The translations under genes were made by a program, and so were the position numbers. Below are positions 16,313 to 25,542 of a stretch of DNA of 44,225 nucleotides, piece after piece. The notes under the pieces were generated by a model. It searched no databases. It saw only the letters and a program-made list of their open reading frames with translations, and had not been told where the DNA came from. The stretch spans positions 1 to 44,225 of the forward strand of contig NZ_MUXZ01000042.1 of NCBI RefSeq assembly GCF_002015075.1, given 5' to 3'. Source of the stretch: Canicola haemoglobinophilus (lineage in GTDB: Bacteria > Pseudomonadota > Gammaproteobacteria > Enterobacterales > Pasteurellaceae). How positions within the stretch are numbered: position 1 is the first letter of the stretch; every line of letters begins with the position of its first letter.

Positions 16313-19300
16313 ATGACACAATCATCACATGAAAATACAGCTACGGAGCAACAAGAAGTGCCACCAGCGAAGAAAAAAAATAAAACATGGCGTTGGATCT
16401 TATGCTCAATAAGTGCGGTCATTTTATTGCCTGTTTTGTTCCTATTGACAGCGCTTGCTACTAGTAGTGGGCAACGACTTCTTATTCAACTAGCAGATAA
16501 ATTTATGGATAATCTGCATATCGAACAAATGACTGGTGGGTTGCAAGAAGGTTTACAACTCAAGCAAATTTCTTTTCAATCACAAGGCATTGATACCAAT
16601 ATTGCGCAAGCAACTTTGCAATTAGACTTACATTGCCTATTGCATGCTAAAGTGTGTTTAAAAGATCTTACTTTAAACCAGCCCCAAATTAAGATTGATT
16701 CCACTCAGCTACCCAAATCAGAACAGAAACCTTCGCAACCAATGCAGAAAATTAGTTTGCCAATTGAAATTGAAGTTAACAATATTGAAGTCAATCAGTT
16801 AGATCTCACAATAGACCAACAGCAGGTTCAATTAGAAAAATTTCAGACCGCACTTACTCTCAATAATGAGCAAGGTTTAACCTTATTGCCGACAGAAATT
16901 AACGGCTTAGCTATCACTTACCAATACATGGAGAATAAAGTCGTAGAAAAAAACGATGCAACAACTGCAAATAAACCACTTAATTGGAAAAAACTGACAG
17001 AAACACTAAAAAAGCCCTTATTGGCGGATTTACCCGAAATTGAATTGCCATTTGATCTGCATATTCAAAACATCCAAGGCAAAAATTGGCTTTATCAACA
17101 AATTGGAACTCCTCATCAGCAACAAAGCGATTTACGCCAAATTGAAATTGCTAATATCTCGTTGCAAGCAGATAGCGCTGACGACCATCTTCAACTACAA
17201 AAATTTCAATTGGAGAGTAATTTAGGTCAATTACAAGGCGAGGGAAAAGTACAACTTAAACAAGAATTTCCACTTGAGTTACAACTTCAGGCAAAACTTA
17301 AAGATCTCAAACATGAAGGAAAATTACTTTTACCGCAAAGTGATATCAAGCTAATGTTAACTGGAAGTCTTAAAAAACAGACCGCACTTTCATTGCAAAC
17401 GCAAGGTGCTATCAATGCCACATTACAAGCTAGCGCTCAACTTTCCACACCACAAATGCCTTTTAACATTGATTTAAACATAACAGGTGGACAATATCCT
17501 TTCGAGAAGAAATCAGCAGATCCTTTCAAAATCCAAGATATTTATTTTGCTGCACAAGGAGATTTGCTCAATTATCAAGCCTCATTACAAGGAAATGTGA
17601 GTGGCATGGGCATGCCAAAAACACAAGTAGCGTTAGTGTTAGAAGGCGAATTAACCCAATTGACTCTACAAAAACTCAAACTGAATGCCCTAAATATGCA
17701 AGCAAATGCCAATGCTCATCTGAACTGGCAAGACAAACTCAAGCTAAAAAGTCATATTGACCTAAAAGGTAATAATGTTCAGTTCAACAATATGCGTATT
17801 AACAAAATTGATTTGCTCACAGACATTAGCCTTGAAGATATGTTACAAGGGCAAGTAGATCTTGATTTGAATGGTTTTAACTTCAACGAAATCAAATTGA
17901 ACAATACGAAGTTGCAAGTTAAAGGTACTGAACAACAACATAACTTAACCTTGACCGCTCAAGGTGAGCCTGTTTCAGCTAAGTTGAATTTAACTGGAAA
18001 ATTTGACCGCACTTCGCAACAATGGCAAGGGATTTTAAGCCAAGTAAATATACAGTCTTTAATTGGCGCTTTAACTAATAGTGAAAATATTCAGTTATCC
18101 TATGATAATAAAAATACCCTCGCACAAGTTTCAGCGCATTGCTGGAAAGCACCAGATATTCATCTGTGTTTCCCGCAAAAATTTAGTGTGGGAAAAACAG
18201 GAGAAATTCCATTTGAGTTTAAAACCATTAACTTAGATTTAGTTAATAAGCTGATTAAGCAGGATACTTTTAAAGGACAATTATCTAGCCAAGGAAAATT
18301 CGCATGGTTTACGGATAAAGCGCCTTATATGACGTTGCAAGTTAAAGGCAATAATCTAACTATTGCACAAAAACTAGATTATCGTACCTTCAAACTGACA
18401 ATCCCCACATTAAATCTCAACACAGAGTTACAGAACAATAATTTGACCTTGAATGCCAATATCAATATTCAAAATCAAGGACAAGTTAATACAGAGCTAA
18501 AATTAGTGGACTTAACTAACCAGAAAAAACTGAATGGTAATTTAAAAATCAACGGGATGAATTTAAATATTGCTAACCAACTATTATCTAGTGGAGAAAA
18601 AGTCGATGGTGATATAAATGCAAATTTAAGTTTCGCAGGAGATTTAAACACCCCTCTTTTGAATGGTGATTTCACAGTTCATCAAATTAAAACCAAAATG
18701 AAATCCATGCCTTTTGACATCACAAATGGCGCAATTGCACTTAACTTTTACGGCAACCGTTCAACCCTAAAAGGCGATATTCAAACTAACGACAGCCGTT
18801 TAAATATTGAGGGACAAGCAGATTGGCGCAACCTTAACAGCTGGCAAGCAGGGTTACGTATTAATGCAGATAAATTTAAAGTCAATATTCCTTCTATTGC
18901 GAAACTACAATTGTCGCCAAATATTGAAATCAATGTCACACCTAAACTTTTAGATTTAAGTGGCAATATTGATATTCCTTGGGCAAGAATTGAAATTGAG
19001 AGCTTGCCAGAAAGTGCGGTAGCCTTGAGTGAAGATGAAGTTATTTTAGATGGACCAAACAAAACCAAAGAAATCAAATTAAGTAAAGCAGAAATTGCAG
19101 CTACAACCAAAAGTGGTATGCAAATTCGTTCTGATTTAAAAATCAAAATTGGTGATGATGTTCATTTGAATGCTTACGGATTAAAAACGGAGTTAAATGG
19201 CTTATTATCCGTACAACAGGAGAAAGGTAAACTCGGCTTATTTGGACAAATTAATTTAAAAAATGGTCGCTACGAATCTTTTGGGCAAGACTTATTAATT

Positions 19301-19837
19301 CGCAAAGGAATTATTAGTTTTTCTGGTCTACCCTCTCAACCAATGTTAAATATAGAGGCTATTCGTAATCCAACAGCGATGGAAAATGCCAATGTGACCG
19401 CTGGCGTTAAAGTGGTCGGTATTGCTGACAGCCCAGAAGTAACCGTATTCTCTGAACCAAGTACTTCACAAGATCAAGCCTTATCTTATTTACTTACTGG
19501 ACGTTCTTTAGAAAATAGCGGAGAAGCCGGTTCTGGTGGATCTATTGGGGCTGCTTTATTAGGTATGGGATTAGCTAAAAGTGGTAAATTAGTCGGTGGC
19601 ATTGGCGAAGCATTTGGTATTCAAGACCTGAACTTAGGGACTTCTGGGGTTGGCGATGGCTCAAAAGTAGTCGTCAGTGGCAATATCACACCTAGATTAC
19701 AAGTAAAATATGGTGTCGGCTTATTTGATGGATTAGCCGAATTTACTTTGCGTTATCGTTTATTACCTAAACTTTATTTACAATCCGTTTCTGGTGTAAA
19801 CCAAGCGGTTGATTTACTTTATCAATTTGAATTTTAA
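16313..19837 (+). CDS. tamB: TamB, AsmA-like periplasm-spanning translocation protein
   Basis: Partner of TamA, anchored in the inner membrane and spanning the periplasm, now viewed as one of the bridge-like proteins involved in phospholipid delivery to the outer membrane. The 1174 residues have a short cytosolic basic N-terminus, a single membrane helix (about 26-50, WILCSISAVILLPVLFLLTA) and a long repetitive beta-rich body. The C-terminal DUF490/TamB domain includes GLFGQINLKNGRYESFGQDL, SYLLTGRSLENSG, and the end KLYLQSVSGVNQAVDLLYQF. Length is slightly below E. coli TamB (1259). Five uptake sequences lie inside it (16411, 16847, 17381, 18006, 19012). It is the second gene of tamA-tamB-gppA. 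Confidence 0.95.
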   Translation: MTQSSHENTATEQQEVPPAKKKNKTWRWILCSISAVILLPVLFLLTALATSSGQRLLIQLADKFMDNLHIEQMTGGLQEGLQLKQISFQSQGIDTNIAQATLQLDLHCLLHAKVCLKDLTLNQPQIKIDSTQLPKSEQKPSQPMQKISLPIEIEVNNIEVNQLDLTIDQQQVQLEKFQTALTLNNEQGLTLLPTEINGLAITYQYMENKVVEKNDATTANKPLNWKKLTETLKKPLLADLPEIELPFDLHIQNIQGKNWLYQQIGTPHQQQSDLRQIEIANISLQADSADDHLQLQKFQLESNLGQLQGEGKVQLKQEFPLELQLQAKLKDLKHEGKLLLPQSDIKLMLTGSLKKQTALSLQTQGAINATLQASAQLSTPQMPFNIDLNITGGQYPFEKKSADPFKIQDIYFAAQGDLLNYQASLQGNVSGMGMPKTQVALVLEGELTQLTLQKLKLNALNMQANANAHLNWQDKLKLKSHIDLKGNNVQFNNMRINKIDLLTDISLEDMLQGQVDLDLNGFNFNEIKLNNTKLQVKGTEQQHNLTLTAQGEPVSAKLNLTGKFDRTSQQWQGILSQVNIQSLIGALTNSENIQLSYDNKNTLAQVSAHCWKAPDIHLCFPQKFSVGKTGEIPFEFKTINLDLVNKLIKQDTFKGQLSSQGKFAWFTDKAPYMTLQVKGNNLTIAQKLDYRTFKLTIPTLNLNTELQNNNLTLNANINIQNQGQVNTELKLVDLTNQKKLNGNLKINGMNLNIANQLLSSGEKVDGDINANLSFAGDLNTPLLNGDFTVHQIKTKMKSMPFDITNGAIALNFYGNRSTLKGDIQTNDSRLNIEGQADWRNLNSWQAGLRINADKFKVNIPSIAKLQLSPNIEINVTPKLLDLSGNIDIPWARIEIESLPESAVALSEDEVILDGPNKTKEIKLSKAEIAATTKSGMQIRSDLKIKIGDDVHLNAYGLKTELNGLLSVQQEKGKLGLFGQINLKNGRYESFGQDLLIRKGIISFSGLPSQPMLNIEAIRNPTAMENANVTAGVKVVGIADSPEVTVFSEPSTSQDQALSYLLTGRSLENSGEAGSGGSIGAALLGMGLAKSGKLVGGIGEAFGIQDLNLGTSGVGDGSKVVVSGNITPRLQVKYGVGLFDGLAEFTLRYRLLPKLYLQSVSGVNQAVDLLYQFEF

Positions 19838-19839
19838 CC

Positions 19840-20985
19840 ATGAACAACGAAAATTTATTACAAAAAGCAACCGCACTTGCACAACATCGTGGTGAAGCGA
19901 GGGAAATCGCTGCTATTGATTTAGGTTCCAATAGCTTTCACATGATTATTGCGCGTATCATTAACGGTTCTATTCAAGTTTTATCTCGCCTAAAACAAAA
20001 AGTACAATTAGCCGAAGGGTTAGATGAAAATAATATTCTGAACCAAGCTGCAATTACGAGAGGCGTAAATTGCCTTGCGCTTTTTGCTGAGCGCCTGCAA
20101 GGTTTTGATCCCAAAAATGTGAATGTAGTTGGGACTTACACATTGCGAAGTGCGGTCAATAATGCAGAATTTTTGCAACAAGCAGCTGAAGTATTCCCTT
20201 ATCCAATTAATATCATTAGCGGCGAAACAGAGGCAAAAACCATTTATTCTGGCGTTTCTCATACTCAGCCAGAAAATGGCAGAAAATTTGTCATTGATAT
20301 TGGCGGTGGCTCAACAGAAATGATTATTGGCGATGATTTTATTCCGTTAATCGCTCATAGTCGTAGCATGGGCTGTGTCAGTTTTGCTAAACAATTCTTC
20401 CCAAATGGCAAAATATCCCGAGATAACTTCCTACTAGCCAAACAAACAGCAAAACAACGCATTGAAGATCTTGCTAAACCTTACCTTGATTTAAATTGGG
20501 ATTGTGTTTTAGGTTCTTCAGGTACCATCAAAACAGTGCATCAAGTGATTAGTATTAATTATAATCAAAATGGCATTATTAACTTGGCACATCTAAATGA
20601 ACTGACCAAGCAAGTTTTAAAAGCTAATCATTTCAATAAATTGCATATCAATGGACTTAATGAAGATCGAATTGATGTGTTTGTTCCGGGATTAGCGATT
20701 TTGACCGCACTTTTTGAAACTTTTGCCATTACAGAAATGCGCTATTCGGACGGCGCATTGCGTGAAGGGATTATTTATAGCTTGGACAAAGATTTCCAAG
20801 TCAAAGATATTCGTCAGCGCACCGCACTTGGCATTATGCAACAATTTAATATCGATCTTGCACAAGCAGAACGCACCTATCAAAGTGCCTTATTGCTCAG
20901 TGAGCAATATCATTGTTGGCAACAGACAGAGTTAAAAACGGAAATGCAAGATATTTTGTTATGGGCTGCAAGGCTGCATGATTAA
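19840..20985 (+). CDS. Ppx/GppA-family phosphatase, C-terminally short
   Basis: Member of the ASKHA-fold exopolyphosphatase / guanosine pentaphosphate phosphatase family, acting on polyphosphate or pppGpp in the stringent response. Seen are EIAAIDLGSNSFHMIIARI (about 21-39), the second phosphate motif FVIDIGGGSTEMIIGDD (about 148-164), GSSGTIKTVHQV, and MRYSDGALREGIIY. At 381 residues it is about 110-120 shorter than typical enterobacterial GppA/Ppx (~500). It stops at LLWAARLHD, where E. coli GppA continues with HEIGL and the rest of the helical C-terminal domain. No continuation is visible downstream in any frame. It starts 2 bp after tamB. Ppx versus GppA specificity cannot be decided. Four uptake sequences lie inside. 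Confidence 0.88.
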   Translation: MNNENLLQKATALAQHRGEAREIAAIDLGSNSFHMIIARIINGSIQVLSRLKQKVQLAEGLDENNILNQAAITRGVNCLALFAERLQGFDPKNVNVVGTYTLRSAVNNAEFLQQAAEVFPYPINIISGETEAKTIYSGVSHTQPENGRKFVIDIGGGSTEMIIGDDFIPLIAHSRSMGCVSFAKQFFPNGKISRDNFLLAKQTAKQRIEDLAKPYLDLNWDCVLGSSGTIKTVHQVISINYNQNGIINLAHLNELTKQVLKANHFNKLHINGLNEDRIDVFVPGLAILTALFETFAITEMRYSDGALREGIIYSLDKDFQVKDIRQRTALGIMQQFNIDLAQAERTYQSALLLSEQYHCWQQTELKTEMQDILLWAARLHD

Positions 20986-21004
20986 GAAAAAATTTTACCT
21001 ATAA

Positions 21005-21027
21005 AACAACATTATTGTTATTTTTTT
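21005..21027 (+). terminator. Weak terminator candidate after ppx/gppA
   Basis: AACAA (21005-21009) can pair with TTGTT (21015-21019) around a 5-nt loop, followed by ATTTTTTT. The stem is short and A/T rich, but the U-tract is good and the position (20 bp after the stop) is right. Confidence 0.4.
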
Positions 21028-21107
21028 GTTATGCTTAGAACGCTCTGAAATCACCAAGGGCGAATTCATTCCAATTAATCAATTCATATTTATACAGGAA
21101 CAAGCCT

Positions 21108-23321
21108 ATGTCAGCAAAGATCACTTATACACTCACTGATGAAGCGCCTATGTTAGCGACTTATTCATTTCTGCCAATTGTGCAAGCCTTTACTACTGTT
21201 GCAAATATTGATGTGGAAACCAAAGATATTTCGCTTGCGGGGCGAATTCTAGCCAATTTATCGGCTTATCTTAAAGAAGAGCAAAAAATCCCCGATTCCC
21301 TTGCGGAATTAGGGGAATTAGCGACTAAACCAGAAGCCAATATTATTAAATTACCTAATATTTCTGCCTCAATTCCTCAACTTAATGCAGCCATTAAAGA
21401 ACTTCAACAACAAGGATTTGCTATTCCAGACTATCCAACCGAAGCTAAAACAGAAGAAGAAAAACAAATCAAAGCCGCTTATACCAAAGTATTAGGTTCA
21501 GCAGTAAATCCTGTATTGCGTGAAGGTAATTCAGATCGCCGCGCACCAAGAGCGGTAAAAAATTATGCACAGAAAAATCCGCACTCTATGGGCGTTTGGT
21601 CTGCACAGTCAAAAACGCAAGTTGTTAGTATGCAACAAGGGGATTTTTATGGCACGGAAAAATCTGTCACAGTAAAAAGTGCGGGTCAATTTCAAATAGA
21701 ATTTGTGGCAAGCAATGGCGAAATAAAAATCTTAAAACCTTTTGCGCCATTGAAAGCGGGCGAAGTGATTGATGCCTCGGTGATGAGCTTACAAGCCTTA
21801 AAAGACTTGGTAGCACAAGCAAAAACGCAAGCCAAAACCGAAGGAACCTTATTTTCTACGCACCTCAAAGCAACCATGATGAAAGTGTCTGATCCGATCA
21901 TTTTTGGTGCAATTGTGTCTGTCTATTTCGCAGATGTGTTTGCTCAATATAAAGATGTGTTTGCGCAACTTGGCATTAATGCAAACAACGGTTTAGGCGA
22001 ACTTTATAACAAAATCGCTGGGCATGAGTTGGAAAACGAAATCAAAGCAGCAATTGAGCAAGCAATAGCACAAGGACCTGATATTGCTATGGTCAATTCC
22101 GATAAAGGTATTACCAATTTACACGTTCCTTCGGATGTGATTGTTGATGCGTCAATGCCTGCGATGATTCGTAGTTCTGGCAAAATGTGGAATAAAAAAG
22201 GCGAATTACAAGATACTTTAGCGCTCATTCCAGATCGTTGTTATGCCAGTGTTTATAGTGCGGTCATTGAAGATTGTAAACAGCATGGGGCTTTTAATCC
22301 GAGCACTATGGGATCTGTATCCAATGTGGGATTAATGGCACAAAAAGCCGAAGAATATGGCTCACATGACAAAACTTTCCAAGCAGAAGATCAAGGCACC
22401 ATTCGTGTGGTCAACGAAAATGGCGAAGTATATTTAGCGCAAAAAGTAGAGAAAGGCGATATTTTCCGTATGTGCCAAACCAAAGATGCGCCAATCAAAG
22501 ATTGGGTGAAACTCGCGGTTAATCGCTCCAAAATTAGCAATACGCCAGTGGTATTTTGGTTAGATGAAAATCGTGCTCATGATCGTGAAATTATCGAAAA
22601 AGTGCGGTCTTATTTGACAGAATTTGATACCACCAATTTAAATATTCAAATTTTATCGCCAATTGAGGCATGTAAATTCTCATTAGCTCGTATTCGTCAA
22701 GGTTTAGATACTATTTCCGCTACGGGAAATGTATTGCGTGATTACCTCACTGACTTATTCCCAATTTTAGAATTAGGCACTTCCGCCAAAATGCTTTCTA
22801 TTGTGCCATTGATGAATGGTGGTGGCTTATTTGAAACGGGCGCAGGCGGTTCGGCACCAAAACATATTGAACAATTTATTGAAGAAGGCTATTTACGTTG
22901 GGACTCTTTAGGCGAGTTTTTAGCGCTGCAAGCCTCCTTAGAGCATCTTGCACAAACACAAAATAATGCCAAAGCACAAATTCTGGCTGAAACCTTAGAT
23001 CAGGCAAATGCGCTCTTCTTGGATAACAATAAATCGCCAGGACGTAAATTGGGCACCATTGATAATAGAGGCTCACATTTTTATTTAGCTATGTATTGGG
23101 CAAAAGCCTTAGCGGAGCAAAGTAAAGATACGCAACTCAAAGAGAAATTTGCTCCAATTGCCCAAGCCTTACAAGAAAATGAGCAACAAATTAACCAAGA
23201 ATTACTGGCAGCACAAGGTGCGCCACAACAAATTCAAGGTTATTATCATCCTGATTTTCAGGCGACCTCACAAGCTATGCGCCCTTCAATAACATTGAAC
23301 AATATTTTAGCGCAAATTTAA
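21108..23321 (+). CDS. icd: NADP-dependent isocitrate dehydrogenase, monomeric type
   Basis: Oxidative decarboxylation of isocitrate to 2-oxoglutarate with NADP+. The 737 residues match the ~740-residue monomeric IDH family (Azotobacter, Vibrio), unrelated in length and domain layout to the ~416-residue dimeric E. coli Icd. Recognisable parts are the N-terminus ITYTLTDEAPMLATYSFLPI, REGNSDRRAPRAVKNYAQKN near residue 138, MIRSSGKMWNKKGELQDTLA and NPSTMGSVSNVGLMAQKAEE, then MNGGGLFETGAGGSAPKHIE and DNRGSHFYLAMYWAKAL. An ACAGGAACA ribosome site precedes the ATG. The gene has its own hairpin terminator. It lies immediately before rluE-nudJ, the same neighbours that dimeric icd has in E. coli. One exact uptake sequence at 22600-22608. 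Confidence 0.96.
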   Translation: MSAKITYTLTDEAPMLATYSFLPIVQAFTTVANIDVETKDISLAGRILANLSAYLKEEQKIPDSLAELGELATKPEANIIKLPNISASIPQLNAAIKELQQQGFAIPDYPTEAKTEEEKQIKAAYTKVLGSAVNPVLREGNSDRRAPRAVKNYAQKNPHSMGVWSAQSKTQVVSMQQGDFYGTEKSVTVKSAGQFQIEFVASNGEIKILKPFAPLKAGEVIDASVMSLQALKDLVAQAKTQAKTEGTLFSTHLKATMMKVSDPIIFGAIVSVYFADVFAQYKDVFAQLGINANNGLGELYNKIAGHELENEIKAAIEQAIAQGPDIAMVNSDKGITNLHVPSDVIVDASMPAMIRSSGKMWNKKGELQDTLALIPDRCYASVYSAVIEDCKQHGAFNPSTMGSVSNVGLMAQKAEEYGSHDKTFQAEDQGTIRVVNENGEVYLAQKVEKGDIFRMCQTKDAPIKDWVKLAVNRSKISNTPVVFWLDENRAHDREIIEKVRSYLTEFDTTNLNIQILSPIEACKFSLARIRQGLDTISATGNVLRDYLTDLFPILELGTSAKMLSIVPLMNGGGLFETGAGGSAPKHIEQFIEEGYLRWDSLGEFLALQASLEHLAQTQNNAKAQILAETLDQANALFLDNNKSPGRKLGTIDNRGSHFYLAMYWAKALAEQSKDTQLKEKFAPIAQALQENEQQINQELLAAQGAPQQIQGYYHPDFQATSQAMRPSITLNNILAQI

Positions 23322-23329
23322 TCAAACCA

Positions 23330-23358
23330 AGGGCAAGTGAATGCTTGCCCTGTTTTTA
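23330..23358 (+). terminator. Terminator of icd
   Basis: AGGGCAAG (23330-23337) pairs with CTTGCCCT (23344-23351) around a 6-nt loop, followed by GTTTTTATT, 9 bp after the icd stop. An in-frame GTG upstream of rluE (23337) lies within this hairpin, which argues against its use as a start. Confidence 0.85.
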
Positions 23359-23363
23359 TTCTT

Positions 23364-24056
23364 ATGTACAAAACAACATTTCCACGACAAAAGCAAAGAA
23401 ACACTTATGCTAAAAAATCCACAGTGAAAAGTGCGGTGCCAAATCGCCCACAAAAATTGCAACTGAGCTTTGCACAAACCAAAGTGATTATATTCAACAA
23501 ACCTTTTGATGTTCTGACCCAGTTCACTGATGAGCAAGGCAGAGCAACGTTGAAAGATTTCATCAACATACCGCACATTTACCCTGTTGGGCGTTTAGAT
23601 CGAGATAGTGAAGGATTATTGTTGCTGACTAATAATGGCGAACTGCAACATCGGCTTACAGATCCCAAATTTAAAATGGAAAAAACCTATTGGGTACAAG
23701 TGGAAGGAATTCCTACTGAAACAGATCTAATGCAACTAAGAAAAGGTGTTGAACTAAAAGATGGCTTAACTAAGCCTGCAAAAGTGCGGTTAATTTCAGA
23801 GCCAATTATTTGGCAACGCAATCCGCCAATTCGTGAGCGCAAAACGATACCAACAAGTTGGCTTGAAATTAAAATTAGCGAAGGGCGTAATCGTCAAGTA
23901 CGGCGCATGACAGCCCACATAGGCTTTCCTACCTTGCGTTTAATTCGTTACAAAACGGCTAATCTGACTTTGGATAATTTGGCCAACGGGGAATTTCGTG
24001 AACTGAGTTCGGAAGAGTTACAACATTTATATCAATTAACCAAGATGAGTATCTAA
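23364..24056 (+). CDS. rluE: 23S rRNA pseudouridine synthase RluE
   Basis: Isomerises a single uridine of 23S rRNA (U2457 in E. coli numbering), acting alone in the cytoplasm. From the ATG at 23364 the protein has 230 residues. A basic leader is followed by VIIFNKPFDVLTQFTDEQGR, the RsuA/RluE catalytic motif GRLDRDSEGLLLLTNNG with its Asp nucleophile, VQVEGIPTETDLMQLRKGVE, NPPIRERKTIPTSWLEIKIS and EGRNRQVRRMTAHIGFPTLR. An earlier GTG (23337) is in frame but sits in the icd terminator, and E. coli RluE aligns with MYKTTF as the start. No strong ribosome site is visible. It is followed by nudJ after 2 bp, as in E. coli. Confidence 0.95.
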   Translation: MYKTTFPRQKQRNTYAKKSTVKSAVPNRPQKLQLSFAQTKVIIFNKPFDVLTQFTDEQGRATLKDFINIPHIYPVGRLDRDSEGLLLLTNNGELQHRLTDPKFKMEKTYWVQVEGIPTETDLMQLRKGVELKDGLTKPAKVRLISEPIIWQRNPPIRERKTIPTSWLEIKISEGRNRQVRRMTAHIGFPTLRLIRYKTANLTLDNLANGEFRELSSEELQHLYQLTKMSI

Positions 24057-24058
24057 CT

Positions 24059-24514
24059 ATGCATAAACCTAATATTACAATGGCATGTGTCGTGCATTGC
24101 AAAGGCAAATTCTTGTTTGTAGAAGAATTTGAATACGGCAAAATGACACTTAATCAACCTGCCGGACATTTAGAACAAAATGAAACTATCTTACAAGGTG
24201 CACAACGAGAATTGTTTGAAGAAACGGGTATTCAAGCGGAAATGCAACATTTGCTGAAAATTTACCAATGGCACGCACCTCGCTCAAAAGTAGATTATTT
24301 ACGCTTTGTCTTTGCCGTTGAATTAGACGATTGGGCTGAAATCAAACCTTCAGATCCAGATATTGCAGGTGGACGTTGGCTAAGTTTAGAGGAATTTCAT
24401 CATTATATTCAGCAAGAAGGGCAAGCTGCTCGCAATCCTTTAGTATTACAAGCAGTGGAAGATTATTTATCAGGCAAAACTTATCCAATAGATATTCTTG
24501 AACAATTTCAATAA
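24059..24514 (+). CDS. nudJ: Nudix phosphatase NudJ
   Basis: Small Nudix hydrolase of 151 residues. In E. coli NudJ dephosphorylates thiamine intermediates (HMP-PP) and nucleoside di- and triphosphates. The complete Nudix box GX5EX7REUXEEXGU is visible: G36, E42, R50-E51, E54-E55, G57 in GHLEQNETILQGAQREL / FEETGI. The rluE-nudJ order is that of E. coli, where mnmA follows. Here the next gene is slyX in the opposite direction with a single base between the stop codons, so synteny breaks at this point. No terminator is visible between the convergent genes. Confidence 0.93.
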   Translation: MHKPNITMACVVHCKGKFLFVEEFEYGKMTLNQPAGHLEQNETILQGAQRELFEETGIQAEMQHLLKIYQWHAPRSKVDYLRFVFAVELDDWAEIKPSDPDIAGGRWLSLEEFHHYIQQEGQAARNPLVLQAVEDYLSGKTYPIDILEQFQ

Positions 24515-24515
24515 G

Positions 24516-24737
24516 TTAATAATGTGGTGGTGGCGTTTCTTCTGCTTGACTGGCAATATTAGAGGGCTGCATATCTTTTAACTTATTCGCCATATAACGT
24601 AATTGCAGTTGGATTTTATCTAAAGCAAATTGCTGTTCAACCAGTGCTTGATTTAATTCTTCTATGGTATTTTCTTGAAAAGCAATTTTCATTTCTAATT
24701 CTGCAATACGTTGTTCTAATTCGATAGTTTTCGGCAT
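24516..24737 (-). CDS. slyX: SlyX family protein
   Basis: A 73-residue coiled-coil protein of unknown molecular function. The sequence is a near-continuous heptad pattern (LEQRIAELEMKIAFQENTIE, LNQALVEQQFALDKIQLQLR), ending in a proline- and histidine-rich tail (PPPHY) typical of SlyX. It is divergent from fkpA with 107 bp between starts, the usual slyX-fkpA pairing. AGAGAGAA serves as the ribosome site. Confidence 0.93.
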   Translation of the reverse strand: MPKTIELEQRIAELEMKIAFQENTIEELNQALVEQQFALDKIQLQLRYMANKLKDMQPSNIASQAEETPPPHY

Positions 24738-24844
24738 AAATTCTCTCTAATTTTAAAATAATGATTGTGAATTTGAACTAGACAATTTAATCTATTCAAC
24801 ATTTTGTTTAATCTTTCTATTTTTATTATAAAGGATCAATAAAA

Positions 24845-25531
24845 ATGTTAAAAATTAAAAAACTTTCTGTAATGGCATTGCTGACAAGTGCGGTAGTTTC
24901 TCAGGCAGTTTTGGCTGATAAACAGTTTGATGACGAGGTTTCTTATACTTTCGGCTATCTTATGGGACAACAATTCAAAGGGATTCGTGAAGATCATAAA
25001 GATGTGGTGAATTATAACCAGGAGAAAGTGTTAGCTGGCATTAAAGATGTTCTAGCCAATAAAAGCACCTTAACCGATGAAAAAGCAAAAGAAACGTTGC
25101 AAAAATTAGCGGATAAAGTTCATAGCGCACAAACAGCTAAAACCAAAGCTGAAAATGAAAAATTTACTGCAGAATTTGCTAAAAAAACGAATGTGAAAAA
25201 AACTGAAAGTGGCTTGTTATATCGCATCGAAAAAACTGGAGAAGGTCAAAACATTCAAGCAACAGATTTAGTTAAAGTGCATTACACTGGTAAATTAACT
25301 AACGGCGAAGTTTTCGATAGTTCCGTACAACGTGGACAACCAGCAGAATTCAAATTAAATCAAGTTATTCCTAGTTGGACAGAAGGTTTACAGTTAGTTA
25401 AAAAAGGCGGAAAAATTGAGTTAGTTATTCCTGCTAATTTAGCTTATGGCGAAAACGGCGTAGGCTTAATTCCACCAAATGCAACCTTATATTTTGAAGT
25501 TGAAGTTCTCGATGTAACACCTGAAAAATAA
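24845..25531 (+). CDS. fkpA: Periplasmic FKBP-type peptidyl-prolyl isomerase FkpA
   Basis: Periplasmic folding helper and chaperone. The 228 residues have a signal peptide (VMALLTSAVVSQAVLADK, cleavage after residue 24), a helical N-terminal dimerisation domain with SYTFGYLMGQQFKGI, a linker rich in Lys/Glu/Thr, and a C-terminal FKBP domain (about 115-228). The FKBP domain has VKVHYTGKLTNGEVFDSS, VIPSWTEGLQLVKKGGKIEL and IPPNATLYFEVEVLDV. It is shorter than E. coli FkpA (270). An AAGGATCAATAAAA stretch precedes the ATG. An uptake sequence is carried in the signal-peptide codons (24886-24894). Confidence 0.95.
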   Translation: MLKIKKLSVMALLTSAVVSQAVLADKQFDDEVSYTFGYLMGQQFKGIREDHKDVVNYNQEKVLAGIKDVLANKSTLTDEKAKETLQKLADKVHSAQTAKTKAENEKFTAEFAKKTNVKKTESGLLYRIEKTGEGQNIQATDLVKVHYTGKLTNGEVFDSSVQRGQPAEFKLNQVIPSWTEGLQLVKKGGKIELVIPANLAYGENGVGLIPPNATLYFEVEVLDVTPEK

Positions 25532-25542
25532 CATAAAATACC

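Noticed and set aside
21680..21688. Near-matches to the uptake sequence, such as AAGTGCGGG in icd and AAGTGCGGC in fucP (near 37193)
   Set aside because: One mismatch in the core, so not counted among the exact sites.
23337..23363. GTG start for rluE at 23337
   Set aside because: It lies within the icd terminator stem and loop, and homology begins at the ATG at 23364.
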